The translations under genes and the position numbers were made by a program. The notes beneath the pieces were generated by a model. It saw only the letters and a list, made by a program, of their open reading frames with translations. It searched no databases and was not told the DNA's origin. DNA of 38,760 nt from Sneathia sanguinegens (lineage in GTDB: Bacteria > Fusobacteriota > Fusobacteriia > Fusobacteriales > Leptotrichiaceae), in contig NZ_LOQF01000012.1 of the NCBI RefSeq assembly GCF_001517935.1, positions 1-38,760 on the forward strand. The letters are read 5' to 3'. Shown one piece after another: positions 1-6,963 of this stretch (position 1 is the first letter of the stretch; every line of letters starts with the position of its first letter).

Positions 1-15
1 AATTAGCAAAAAATA

Positions 16-43
16 TAGAAATTTTTCTAAAAAATAATATAAT
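16..43 (+). promoter_or_regulatory. Possible promoter ahead of the injection-system-like cluster
   Basis: A perfect TATAAT (38-43) lies 16 nt downstream of TAGAAA (16-21, four of six matches to TTGACA). It sits about 30 nt before the start of the 706-aa gene. In DNA this AT-rich, such matches occur by chance, and the cluster may equally be transcribed from further upstream, so this is weak. A short inverted repeat (TAGAAA/TTTCTA, 16-29) overlaps the -35. Confidence 0.3.
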
Positions 44-72
44 ATTAGCAAGAAGCAAAATATGGAGGTAAA

Positions 73-2193
73 ATGGAAAAACTAATACAAACTAATAGAA
101 CTATTTTATTTGAAGAAATTAATCCAGAAAAGTTGAATTTATTGACTTTAATAGGAGATTCTGAAGGACAAAATAGTTTAAGTGATGATAAAATTGAAGA
201 AATTAATAAAGAACTACTTGTTGAAAGTTTTGAAGAATTTTTAATTAAATTTGATCCAACAATATATAGTTATTTTGATTCTTCAAAAAATAAAATCTGT
301 TATTCTTTAGAAAGAAATGAAAATATTTCTAAAGATTGTGTTACAGAAATAAAAATTTGTAAAAATAATACATTTTTTAAAATGTTATTAGCTTTAATTG
401 ATGCTAGAAATAATAATAAAGTAAAAAATATTAATTTTAATTATGAAGATATTTTAGAATTATTAACGCCAAAAAGAATAATTGAAAATTTAAAGCAGAC
501 AAGAAAAGAAATAAATTATTTATACAATAAGTACGAAGAATTAGATGATAAAAATCCTGAGAAAAAGGAAATAGGAAGTAAACTAAATCATTGTTTTTTG
601 GAAGCCTCGAAAAATTACAATAATGTTCTTGCAATGTTACCATTAGCAATTGAAGATATAGAAACAAGGTTATCCTTGAATACTATTAAGGGGAATTTAA
701 ATCAGATTGAAAAAATAAAACCAGGCTTGCTATATATAGGAGATAGTGGTGCTTTAGAAGTTGCGGAAATTAATACAATATCAAATCAATTACAAATAGA
801 AACTAGTCAAAAAAATTCAGAAAAATTATCTCAAATTTTTATTGAAGATTACAATGAAAATGTAACATATAAAAGTAATTATGTTGCAGAATTAATATCA
901 AGATCATATGTTCCCAATACAATACAAGTAGATGTAGATGTACAAAAAGAATTAAATAACTACAATAATTATTTAAATTTATATAAAACTTCTCAAGAAG
1001 ACTTTATATTAATTTCTAAGGAGTTAATAAAAAAAGTTTTGGGAGTTAAGTTATATTTTGATCAATATAATACAAAATATAGACAAATGCAACCCAAATT
1101 ATTAGTTGTTAATCTTAATACAGATTTATTAATGATTCCTAAAAATAAAAAGGCTTTAGATATTTATTTAAATACTGTTAATAATAAGAATGATTTTGCA
1201 AATACAATATGGTTTGCAATACTTGCAAACTTATCTTTAGAAGTAGAAATTGATGAAAAGAAACCTAAACAAAGATTTTTAAGCTATGATGAAAATGAAA
1301 ATAATACAAAAAATAAAATAAGTTGTTTGTTACATTTAACAGATTTATTGGAAAAGTATAAAATTCAACTTTTCTTTAATTTTCATGCAAGTGACAAAAC
1401 AGATTTTAAACACTTGTCTATAAGTGGCTTAGATGAATACAAAGAAAAAACTATGATGTTGGAAAATAAATCTTATTCAGAGTATTTAATACATGTATTC
1501 CCAAATTTTACAATAATACCTAAAAATAGATCTAAAGTGTCTGTTGGTAAAATGATGGGAGAAAATAACGAAGAATTATTTTACTATATTAATGGACTTT
1601 ATATAGATTCAAGTTATATTGCAGCAGGTTTAGTATCGTCATATCAATGTCCAGGTTATTTAAAAGAAAGATTTACTTCAATAAGCAATAACACACCGGG
1701 AGTTAGAATAAATATAGAGTCAAATGAAAATAGTTTTGAATTAAAAACAACAATGCCAAAAGAAATTTCAGGTTATACAATAGATTTGAAAAATAAGATA
1801 AATGAAGCCAATTATGGATTTGTATTTTCATCTGAAAATTCTATATATAATAATAAAAATATCGAAAATATAACAGTATATAAAGCAAGAAGTATGAGTA
1901 GAAGTGATGGATACAATTATGAACCCATTTATAAAACATTAGCAAGTACATATATTGAAAGAATAATTAGATATGAAACAACGGATTTTAAAGAAGATAG
2001 ATTAAAATTTTTCTTTAGTTCTAGTCCTAAAAGTACCAAGAGTATTTGGGAAAAGGATTCTATATATGTAAATTCAATTTTAAGAGCTGAAGATGATATG
2101 ACTTATGCAATAATATCAGATACTTGTATATTGAATTTGAATTTTGCAGGAGATGTAAAACATCTTAATCTTAAAATTAATTCTAAAGAATGA
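73..2193 (+). CDS. Large protein of unknown family, candidate sheath-like component of a contractile system
   Basis: This 706-aa protein starts at an ATG preceded by GGAGG (64-68). I do not recognise a named family. It has no signal peptide or membrane segment and looks like a soluble, mixed alpha/beta cytoplasmic protein. The N-terminal third is charged and helical (residues 130-200). Residues from about 340 on alternate beta-type and helical segments, and a hydrophobic patch near 510-540 contains YIAAGL and YQCPGYL. The C-terminal 120 residues are predicted beta-rich. It lies directly before an Hcp-like tube protein, with its stop codon inside that gene's ribosome binding site. In contractile systems the sheath gene usually precedes the tube gene, so a TssC/sheath role is my inference from gene order and size, not from a motif. 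Alternatives are a baseplate or regulatory protein. Confidence 0.6.
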   Translation: MEKLIQTNRTILFEEINPEKLNLLTLIGDSEGQNSLSDDKIEEINKELLVESFEEFLIKFDPTIYSYFDSSKNKICYSLERNENISKDCVTEIKICKNNTFFKMLLALIDARNNNKVKNINFNYEDILELLTPKRIIENLKQTRKEINYLYNKYEELDDKNPEKKEIGSKLNHCFLEASKNYNNVLAMLPLAIEDIETRLSLNTIKGNLNQIEKIKPGLLYIGDSGALEVAEINTISNQLQIETSQKNSEKLSQIFIEDYNENVTYKSNYVAELISRSYVPNTIQVDVDVQKELNNYNNYLNLYKTSQEDFILISKELIKKVLGVKLYFDQYNTKYRQMQPKLLVVNLNTDLLMIPKNKKALDIYLNTVNNKNDFANTIWFAILANLSLEVEIDEKKPKQRFLSYDENENNTKNKISCLLHLTDLLEKYKIQLFFNFHASDKTDFKHLSISGLDEYKEKTMMLENKSYSEYLIHVFPNFTIIPKNRSKVSVGKMMGENNEELFYYINGLYIDSSYIAAGLVSSYQCPGYLKERFTSISNNTPGVRINIESNENSFELKTTMPKEISGYTIDLKNKINEANYGFVFSSENSIYNNKNIENITVYKARSMSRSDGYNYEPIYKTLASTYIERIIRYETTDFKEDRLKFFFSSSPKSTKSIWEKDSIYVNSILRAEDDMTYAIISDTCILNLNFAGDVKHLNLKINSKE

Positions 2194-2206
2194 AAGGAGG
2201 TGATAT
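2193..2206 (+). promoter_or_regulatory. Near-perfect Shine-Dalgarno site before the tube-like gene
   Basis: AAAGGAGGTGATA matches the complement of the 16S 3' end almost completely and ends a few bases before the ATG at 2209. It overlaps the stop codon of the upstream gene (2191-2193). The neighbouring genes of the cluster have much weaker sites, so this gene is probably translated at a higher rate. Confidence 0.75.
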
Positions 2207-2208
2207 AG

Positions 2209-2628
2209 ATGGGATTTAAGGTTGTGATAAAAGGAAGTAAAGATGAAATAGTTTTAGAAAAAGATAGGGTATTGGATGTTAAATATATTTCAGATACACC
2301 TAACGATTCTAATGCTAGGGCTACAGATTTAAGTGTTGGTTTGGAAATTAGTGGAAAAATAACTAATGAAAAAGATGATGTGACAAAGAAGTTGTGTCTT
2401 TGGTCTTTAGTACCTTCTGAAAATCAAGATGCGTATAGAAATTTAACATTTGAGATTATTTCAGCAGGGACTGTTATAAGAAAAATTAATCTGCCAAACA
2501 CTTTTATTGTTGATTATACAGAAAGCTTCAATGTTAAAAATGGAACAGGAATATTTACAATGATGTTAAAGCAAAAAAAGGAAAAACTTGGTGAGATAAC
2601 AATAGAAGGTGGATATGATGCAAATTGA
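2209..2628 (+). CDS. Hcp-like tube protein family ('membrane-associated protease 1' type)
   Basis: The 139-aa protein is predicted to be all beta, with no signal peptide or TM segment. It carries the run SDTPNDSNARATD (about residues 27-39), then LWSLVPSE (63-70), a segment ending in LPNTFIVDYTE, and KQKKEK near the C-terminus. I recognise this pattern from a family common in Clostridia and Fusobacteria that databases label 'membrane-associated protease 1'. No protease motif is visible, and the size and beta-rich profile are those of Hcp/phage tail-tube proteins. It would form stacked rings inside a contractile sheath. It is the second gene of the cluster, preceded by an exceptionally strong ribosome binding site, as expected for a component needed in many copies. 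Family recognition is fairly firm; the tube role is inference. Confidence 0.75.
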   Translation: MGFKVVIKGSKDEIVLEKDRVLDVKYISDTPNDSNARATDLSVGLEISGKITNEKDDVTKKLCLWSLVPSENQDAYRNLTFEIISAGTVIRKINLPNTFIVDYTESFNVKNGTGIFTMMLKQKKEKLGEITIEGGYDAN

Positions 2629-3400
2629 AATTAGTACAAAAATACCGAAGTTTGAACACTATGGGCTTATAACATCTGAAAGTTTAAATTTACTTAGTGC
2701 TAATTTATTGAACTTTATACAGGCTAAATATGCTAGTTCCAGTGATGGAGTTGTTACAGGTTTTGAGATAAGCTATGACAAAATAGAAAATGTTTTCAAA
2801 ATAAGTAGGGGTATATTAAAAATTGATAATAAAATATTCTATATTAATGATGAATTAAATTTGAATATACCTAGTGTAGAGGGAAGATATACTTGTATTG
2901 CTAAATTAAATAGCAAAATTACTAAAACTTATTATGATAATATTCTAACATTAGAATTGATTAATACTGCAGATTATAAGGGCGAATTTTTGCTATTTGA
3001 AATTATAATTAGACAAGGTGCAAAAATAAGTGATGAAATCGAAACTTTTGAAGAATATAGAGATGAATATAATACAGTAGATATAATTAATCAAAAATAT
3101 TCAGTAAGTCATAGTAAAGTATCAACAATATCACCCATAATATTAAAAAAATGGGCATATCTTGCAAGTCATAAATTAAAAATAAGTCAAATTGATTTAA
3201 ACTTTATTTTTCTTTGTTTCAATTCAGTTGTAAGCAAAGAATTAATTATTGCATATATAGAAAATAAGCTAGGCATTTCTATAGATGTATCTTGTGATAA
3301 TAAAGAACTTATCAAAAAATTGGCAAATATATTAAGAAATAACAATAAAATTGATGTGAAAGAAATTAAAGAAAATGATGAATGTTTTTATCTTGAATAA
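2618..3400 (+). CDS. Baseplate-like protein of the injection-system cluster
   Basis: This encodes a protein of about 260 aa. The reading frame can start at GTG 2609, ATG 2615 or ATG 2618. I chose 2618 because AAGGTGG (2606-2612) is spaced correctly for it; the start lies inside the last codons of the tube-like gene. Around residues 45-85 there is a repeated beta pattern (SRGILKIDNKIFYI, then LNLNIP) of the kind seen in phage and T6SS baseplate or spike-attachment proteins. The C-terminal part (about 170-240) is helical. There is no membrane segment or enzyme motif. Relatives next to tube-like genes in Clostridia are, as far as I recall, often mislabelled 'DNA and RNA helicase', although no helicase motif is present. 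The baseplate role is inferred from position and the beta pattern. Confidence 0.55.
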   Translation: MQIEISTKIPKFEHYGLITSESLNLLSANLLNFIQAKYASSSDGVVTGFEISYDKIENVFKISRGILKIDNKIFYINDELNLNIPSVEGRYTCIAKLNSKITKTYYDNILTLELINTADYKGEFLLFEIIIRQGAKISDEIETFEEYRDEYNTVDIINQKYSVSHSKVSTISPIILKKWAYLASHKLKISQIDLNFIFLCFNSVVSKELIIAYIENKLGISIDVSCDNKELIKKLANILRNNNKIDVKEIKENDECFYLE

Positions 3401-4037
3401 ATTAAGAAGAATATTAAAAAAAAATGAAAATAATTATTTAGTTAAAAATATTAAAAATAATCAGAAAGACTTTAAAACGGAAATTACAGTGATCTGTATA
3501 ATATTGATTATAGGCTTTTTGTATGCCATTTTATCACAAAAAATAAAAAATTCAATTATTTTAGTAATAATGCTTTTAACACTGTATAATACAATGTTTA
3601 TACTAACTTTGAATAAAAAAATTATTAAATTTATTAATCAAGAAATTAGTCTACAAAATGCAATTTTGAAAAAAAATAGATTAGAAATGTTAAATAAAAA
3701 AAATGCAATAAATAGATTAATTCTTTTAGATGAGATGGGTAACGACAAATGTGTTTATGAACTTAACAAATCGGAATATATAATTGGGAAAAATTCTAAA
3801 AGTTGTTTTGTTGATATTGATTTATCAGGTACCTTTAATGAAGAACTTGTAAGTCGAAGACAAGCAAGAATATTTAAAAAAGAAAATTCTTTTTATATAA
3901 CAGATGAAGGTTCTAGAAATGGAACAGATTTAATAAAAATGAATAATAGAAAAATTAATTTAAGAGCTTTTAAGGAAGAAAAAATATTAATTGGAGATAT
4001 TATTAGTATTAGTGGAATAAAAATTCTTGTAAATTGA
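3375..4037 (+). CDS. Two-TM membrane protein with C-terminal FHA domain
   Basis: The 220-aa protein begins at tandem ATGs inside the end of the previous gene (26-nt overlap). Two membrane segments (about 36-54 and 59-79) are followed by a short helical linker and an FHA domain (about 126-220), probably in the cytoplasm. FHA domains bind phosphothreonine peptides. The core shows IIGKN (136-140) where the family has GR, SRRQA (160-164) where it has S-x-x-H, and an intact GSRNGT (179-184). Arg-to-Lys and His-to-Gln changes therefore weaken the usual phosphopeptide site. In T6SS loci, membrane or scaffold FHA proteins are read-outs of a kinase/phosphatase pair, and both partners lie just downstream here. 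Confidence 0.85.
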   Translation: MMNVFILNKLRRILKKNENNYLVKNIKNNQKDFKTEITVICIILIIGFLYAILSQKIKNSIILVIMLLTLYNTMFILTLNKKIIKFINQEISLQNAILKKNRLEMLNKKNAINRLILLDEMGNDKCVYELNKSEYIIGKNSKSCFVDIDLSGTFNEELVSRRQARIFKKENSFYITDEGSRNGTDLIKMNNRKINLRAFKEEKILIGDIISISGIKILVN

Positions 4038-4044
4038 GGAAAAT

Positions 4045-4533
4045 ATGAAATTAGATAGATGTGAAAAAGGTCATTTTTATGACATTTCTAAAGTGAAAAA
4101 ATGTCCATATTGTGAAATGAAAAAAAATAATGAAATAAATTTTGAAGATTCTGAAATAGATATAGAAACAATAGCATATATACCTTTGAAAATAGATCCG
4201 GTTGTGGGTTGGCTAGTTTGTATTGAAGGCTTTGAAAAAGGAAAAGACTATAGATTAACAAATAAAAGAAATTTTGTTGGAAGTAGTACAGATTTAGATG
4301 TTTGTATACTTGGAGATAAAAAAATAGAAAAAAAGAATAATTTTGTAATAACATACAATGAAAAGCAAAAAGTTTTTGTGATTTCTCCAGGAGAAACAGG
4401 AAATTTAGTCTATGTAAATAAAAAGGCAATTTATGAAACAACTAAACTAGATTCATATAGTCTTATAGAAATAGGAGATACAAAGCTAGTATTTGTAAAT
4501 TTTTGTGGAGATAATTTCACATGGCAGGTTTAA
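4045..4533 (+). CDS. Zinc-ribbon plus degenerate FHA-domain protein
   Basis: The 162-aa protein opens with a zinc-ribbon-like motif (Cys6, His10, Cys20, Cys23 in CEKGHFYD and CPYC). It continues with a linker and an FHA-type beta sandwich (about 53-155) starting DPVVGWLVCIEG. The combination is familiar from Clostridial FHA proteins that accompany tube-like genes. The residues that contact phosphothreonine are altered: GR is GS (79-80), and the S-x-x-H stretch is replaced by EKKNNF near residue 100. It may act as a structural adaptor rather than a phosphopeptide reader. ATG 4045 follows a GAGG site just after the previous stop. The gene overlaps the next one by 13 nt, indicating co-translation. 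Confidence 0.8.
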   Translation: MKLDRCEKGHFYDISKVKKCPYCEMKKNNEINFEDSEIDIETIAYIPLKIDPVVGWLVCIEGFEKGKDYRLTNKRNFVGSSTDLDVCILGDKKIEKKNNFVITYNEKQKVFVISPGETGNLVYVNKKAIYETTKLDSYSLIEIGDTKLVFVNFCGDNFTWQV

Positions 4534-6320
4534 TAGGCGAATATGTAAATGTAGATTTTATAGAAGAACAAAATACATATTTTGGTTATTTTGAAAACAG
4601 GGACTCTATTATATTTATACATGCTAAAAATATTAAAAGCATAAATAAAATATCAAAAATAGTAGTAGAATACATAGTCCAAGAACTTATAGAAGCTGAA
4701 GAATATACTGTTGAATATTTATGTTCAACTATAGAAAAATTAAAAAAATATATGGAAGAACAGAATATAAATGAATTAGATTCTCTAGCTATTATACAAA
4801 GTGATGCAAATACATATAATGCAGTTTTAATAGGGGATATAGTGTTTAAATATTTTGAAAATGGAAATATTGCTTTTGAAACAAAGGCGATGTCGAAATG
4901 TTTAGGGGGTGTTCAAAATATAAAAGCATATATTCTAGAAGATAAAAAATTGCATGAAAATGATAGCATAAAATTATATAATAAAGACTTAGATTGTGTT
5001 ACTATTCTTTTCTCTAAAATATTGCAAAAAGATGCAATAAAAAGTAATAAGATTAACATTAAATTCTTAATAATCACATTCATTTTTCTTTTCTCTATTG
5101 TTTATGCGGCAATAAATATAGCAATAGTAAAAAAATATGATAGAAGTTTAGATGAAATAAATAATGATCTAGATATATATATTAAAAATTGTGAAGTTCA
5201 AAATATCAATATCGAAATTTCAAATATTGAAAAGTTATATAAGCAATTAGATAGAAAAAAATATTTAATAATTCCACAAAAAAAATTAATTAAGTTCTTA
5301 AATAATAAGGAAAAAATAAAAAAAATAAAAGAAGATATTAAAATTATTCAAAAAATAAAAAAAGAAATAAAAGAAGCAGAAGAAAATTTAAATTTAAATT
5401 CTTATAATACTACAAGGCAATTATATAAAGGTATATATATAATGCACACTAATCTGTTACCCATCGAATCAATAAAAAAACAAATCGATAAAAAACTTGT
5501 AATGCTTGATGAAATTGAAAATGTTGAAAAATATAAAGAACAGGCAGATCAATTTTTTGAACAAAAAGAATTTAGTAAGGCAAGAAAACTATATGAAAAA
5601 ATAGAACAAATTGAATTAAAATATAAATCAAGTTCAAGTGTAAGTGAAAAAATACAAGAATGTAAAAAATATATTTCTGATCTTGAAGAAGAAACTAAAA
5701 AACTTATTCTTGTTATTGAAACACAAAAAAGTGTTAATTTAAAAAAAGCTATGAATCTTTACTTTGAGTTATTAAAAAAATATGAAATATTAGAAGATGA
5801 ATTGAATATTAATGAAATAAAAAATAATATAAAAGTGTTAGAAAGTAACATTAAATATGAATATCAAAGAGCTGTTGATTTAAGAAATGAAGCAAAAGAA
5901 TATCAAACAAATAAAAATTATAGAAATTCAATGGAATGCTTAATACAAAGTAATGAACTTTTAAAAAAACTCGATTTAGAAAATGAAATTGCAGTGAATG
6001 ATATTGCTATTAGAAAGTTAAAAAATTTAATTAGTTCAGAGATTAAAGAGATAAAACAAAAATCTGAAAAAACTTCAATAAAAAAAGTAGATAAAGAAAA
6101 AGAGAGAAATCAAATAATAAATAGTATAAATCTAAGTATAAAGAAGGGAGATTCATATATAAAGGAGGATGACTGGAACAATGCAATAATTGAATATAAA
6201 AGAGCTTTAGATTTTTGTGAAACGATAGGAATACATGATGCAAAATATGAGAAATTAAAGAAAAAGCTAGGATATGCAATAAAAAAATCAAATGGCGGAT
6301 GGTGGAAAATATGGAAGTGA
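4521..6320 (+). CDS. Membrane-anchored PP2C-like pseudophosphatase with TPR-type tail
   Basis: This 599-aa protein has three parts. Residues 1-170 resemble a PP2C phosphatase fold: LIGDIVFKY aligns with the GDSR-type strand and DCVTILF with the DN-x-T strand. The metal-binding DGMGG motif is replaced by HAKNIKS, so phosphatase activity is unlikely. A single membrane helix follows (about 178-204). The rest (205-590) is Lys/Glu-rich helix with at least three TPR-like units (near 335-365, 450-480 and 540-570), probably outside the cytoplasmic membrane. ATG 4521 has GGAG 10 nt upstream. It lies between the FHA proteins and a kinase, an arrangement like the PppA/PpkA/Fha module of T6SS. The domain reading is mine from patterns and lacks a database search. 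Confidence 0.7.
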   Translation: MAGLIGEYVNVDFIEEQNTYFGYFENRDSIIFIHAKNIKSINKISKIVVEYIVQELIEAEEYTVEYLCSTIEKLKKYMEEQNINELDSLAIIQSDANTYNAVLIGDIVFKYFENGNIAFETKAMSKCLGGVQNIKAYILEDKKLHENDSIKLYNKDLDCVTILFSKILQKDAIKSNKINIKFLIITFIFLFSIVYAAINIAIVKKYDRSLDEINNDLDIYIKNCEVQNINIEISNIEKLYKQLDRKKYLIIPQKKLIKFLNNKEKIKKIKEDIKIIQKIKKEIKEAEENLNLNSYNTTRQLYKGIYIMHTNLLPIESIKKQIDKKLVMLDEIENVEKYKEQADQFFEQKEFSKARKLYEKIEQIELKYKSSSSVSEKIQECKKYISDLEEETKKLILVIETQKSVNLKKAMNLYFELLKKYEILEDELNINEIKNNIKVLESNIKYEYQRAVDLRNEAKEYQTNKNYRNSMECLIQSNELLKKLDLENEIAVNDIAIRKLKNLISSEIKEIKQKSEKTSIKKVDKEKERNQIINSINLSIKKGDSYIKEDDWNNAIIEYKRALDFCETIGIHDAKYEKLKKKLGYAIKKSNGGWWKIWK

Positions 6321-6880
6321 TAGCTAATGATAAAATAATAAAAATTTCAAATTTAAAGATATATGAAAATTACATAGTGAAAGAATACTATAATCGATAT
6401 AAATTTGTAAAAGTAATAGCAGAAAATGAGATTAGTATAAATAAAAAATTAAAGAAATTAGGTTTAGTATATGTACCAAAATTATTATCTATTAAACAAA
6501 ATGACAAATTTATAAAATTATACTTTGAAAAAATCGAAGGTAGAACTTTAGGAAATGTGAAATTCGTGTATATGAAATTCGAAGAAAAATATAGATTATT
6601 TTTCAAAATTTTAAATTTAATAAAGCTATTACACATGAATAATATAGTACATAATGATTTAAAAATGTCAAATATTATTCTTAATTATGATAAGGAAATA
6701 TATTTAATTGATTTTGCTTTATCAACTTTAAAAGATGAGGCTAATTGTAAATATGATTTACAGGATTTAACAGCTATTGCTGAAAAAATTTTTGAAAAAA
6801 AGGTTATAATATCTGCAAATACTATACATGGCTATATAAAAAAAGTAAATGAAATTAAGTATTATCTTTCAAATAGTTAG
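6299..6880 (+). CDS. Minimal Ser/Thr protein kinase (Bud32/RIO-like size)
   Basis: This is a 193-aa kinase-like protein. The probable beta3 lysine is in YIVKEY (Lys28), the helix-C glutamate in AENE (42-44), and the catalytic loop is HNDLKMSN (118-125) with Asp120 and Asn125. DFA (138-140) replaces DFG. The glycine-rich loop and most of the C-lobe are missing, so it is far shorter than a typical bacterial Hanks kinase (about 270 residues for the domain) and closer to Bud32-type small kinases. All core catalytic residues remain, so activity is plausible. It overlaps the pseudophosphatase gene by 22 nt. ATG 6311, with GGTGG upstream, is an alternative start. It probably phosphorylates components of this cluster. 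A hairpin follows the stop codon. Confidence 0.8.
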   Translation: MVENMEVIANDKIIKISNLKIYENYIVKEYYNRYKFVKVIAENEISINKKLKKLGLVYVPKLLSIKQNDKFIKLYFEKIEGRTLGNVKFVYMKFEEKYRLFFKILNLIKLLHMNNIVHNDLKMSNIILNYDKEIYLIDFALSTLKDEANCKYDLQDLTAIAEKIFEKKVIISANTIHGYIKKVNEIKYYLSNS

Positions 6881-6910
6881 AAAAAATATAGATTTCAAAA
6901 TCAATCATTT

Positions 6911-6946
6911 TAGGCACGATAGTTATTATACTATTGTGTCTATTTA
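6911..6946 (+). terminator. Hairpin between kinase and 740-aa gene, possible attenuator
   Basis: A 13-bp stem, continuous as RNA with two G-U pairs (6911-6923 with 6930-6942) and a 6-nt loop, is followed by TTTAATT. The stem is convincing. The U-tract is weak, so partial termination or RNA processing between the two genes is more likely than a full stop. Confidence 0.55.
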
Positions 6947-6963
6947 ATTAAAGGTATTATGAA

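Noticed and set aside
4088-4441. Minus-strand frame of 117 codons opposite the zinc-ribbon/FHA gene
   Set aside because: Leu/Phe/Tyr-rich antisense composition, no ribosome binding site, and the plus strand encodes a recognisable domain pair.
3400-6300. Short A-rich direct repeats in the FHA/TPR genes as a CRISPR or tandem repeat
   Set aside because: They come from Lys/Glu/Asn-rich coding sequence; there is no regular spacing and no conserved repeat unit.
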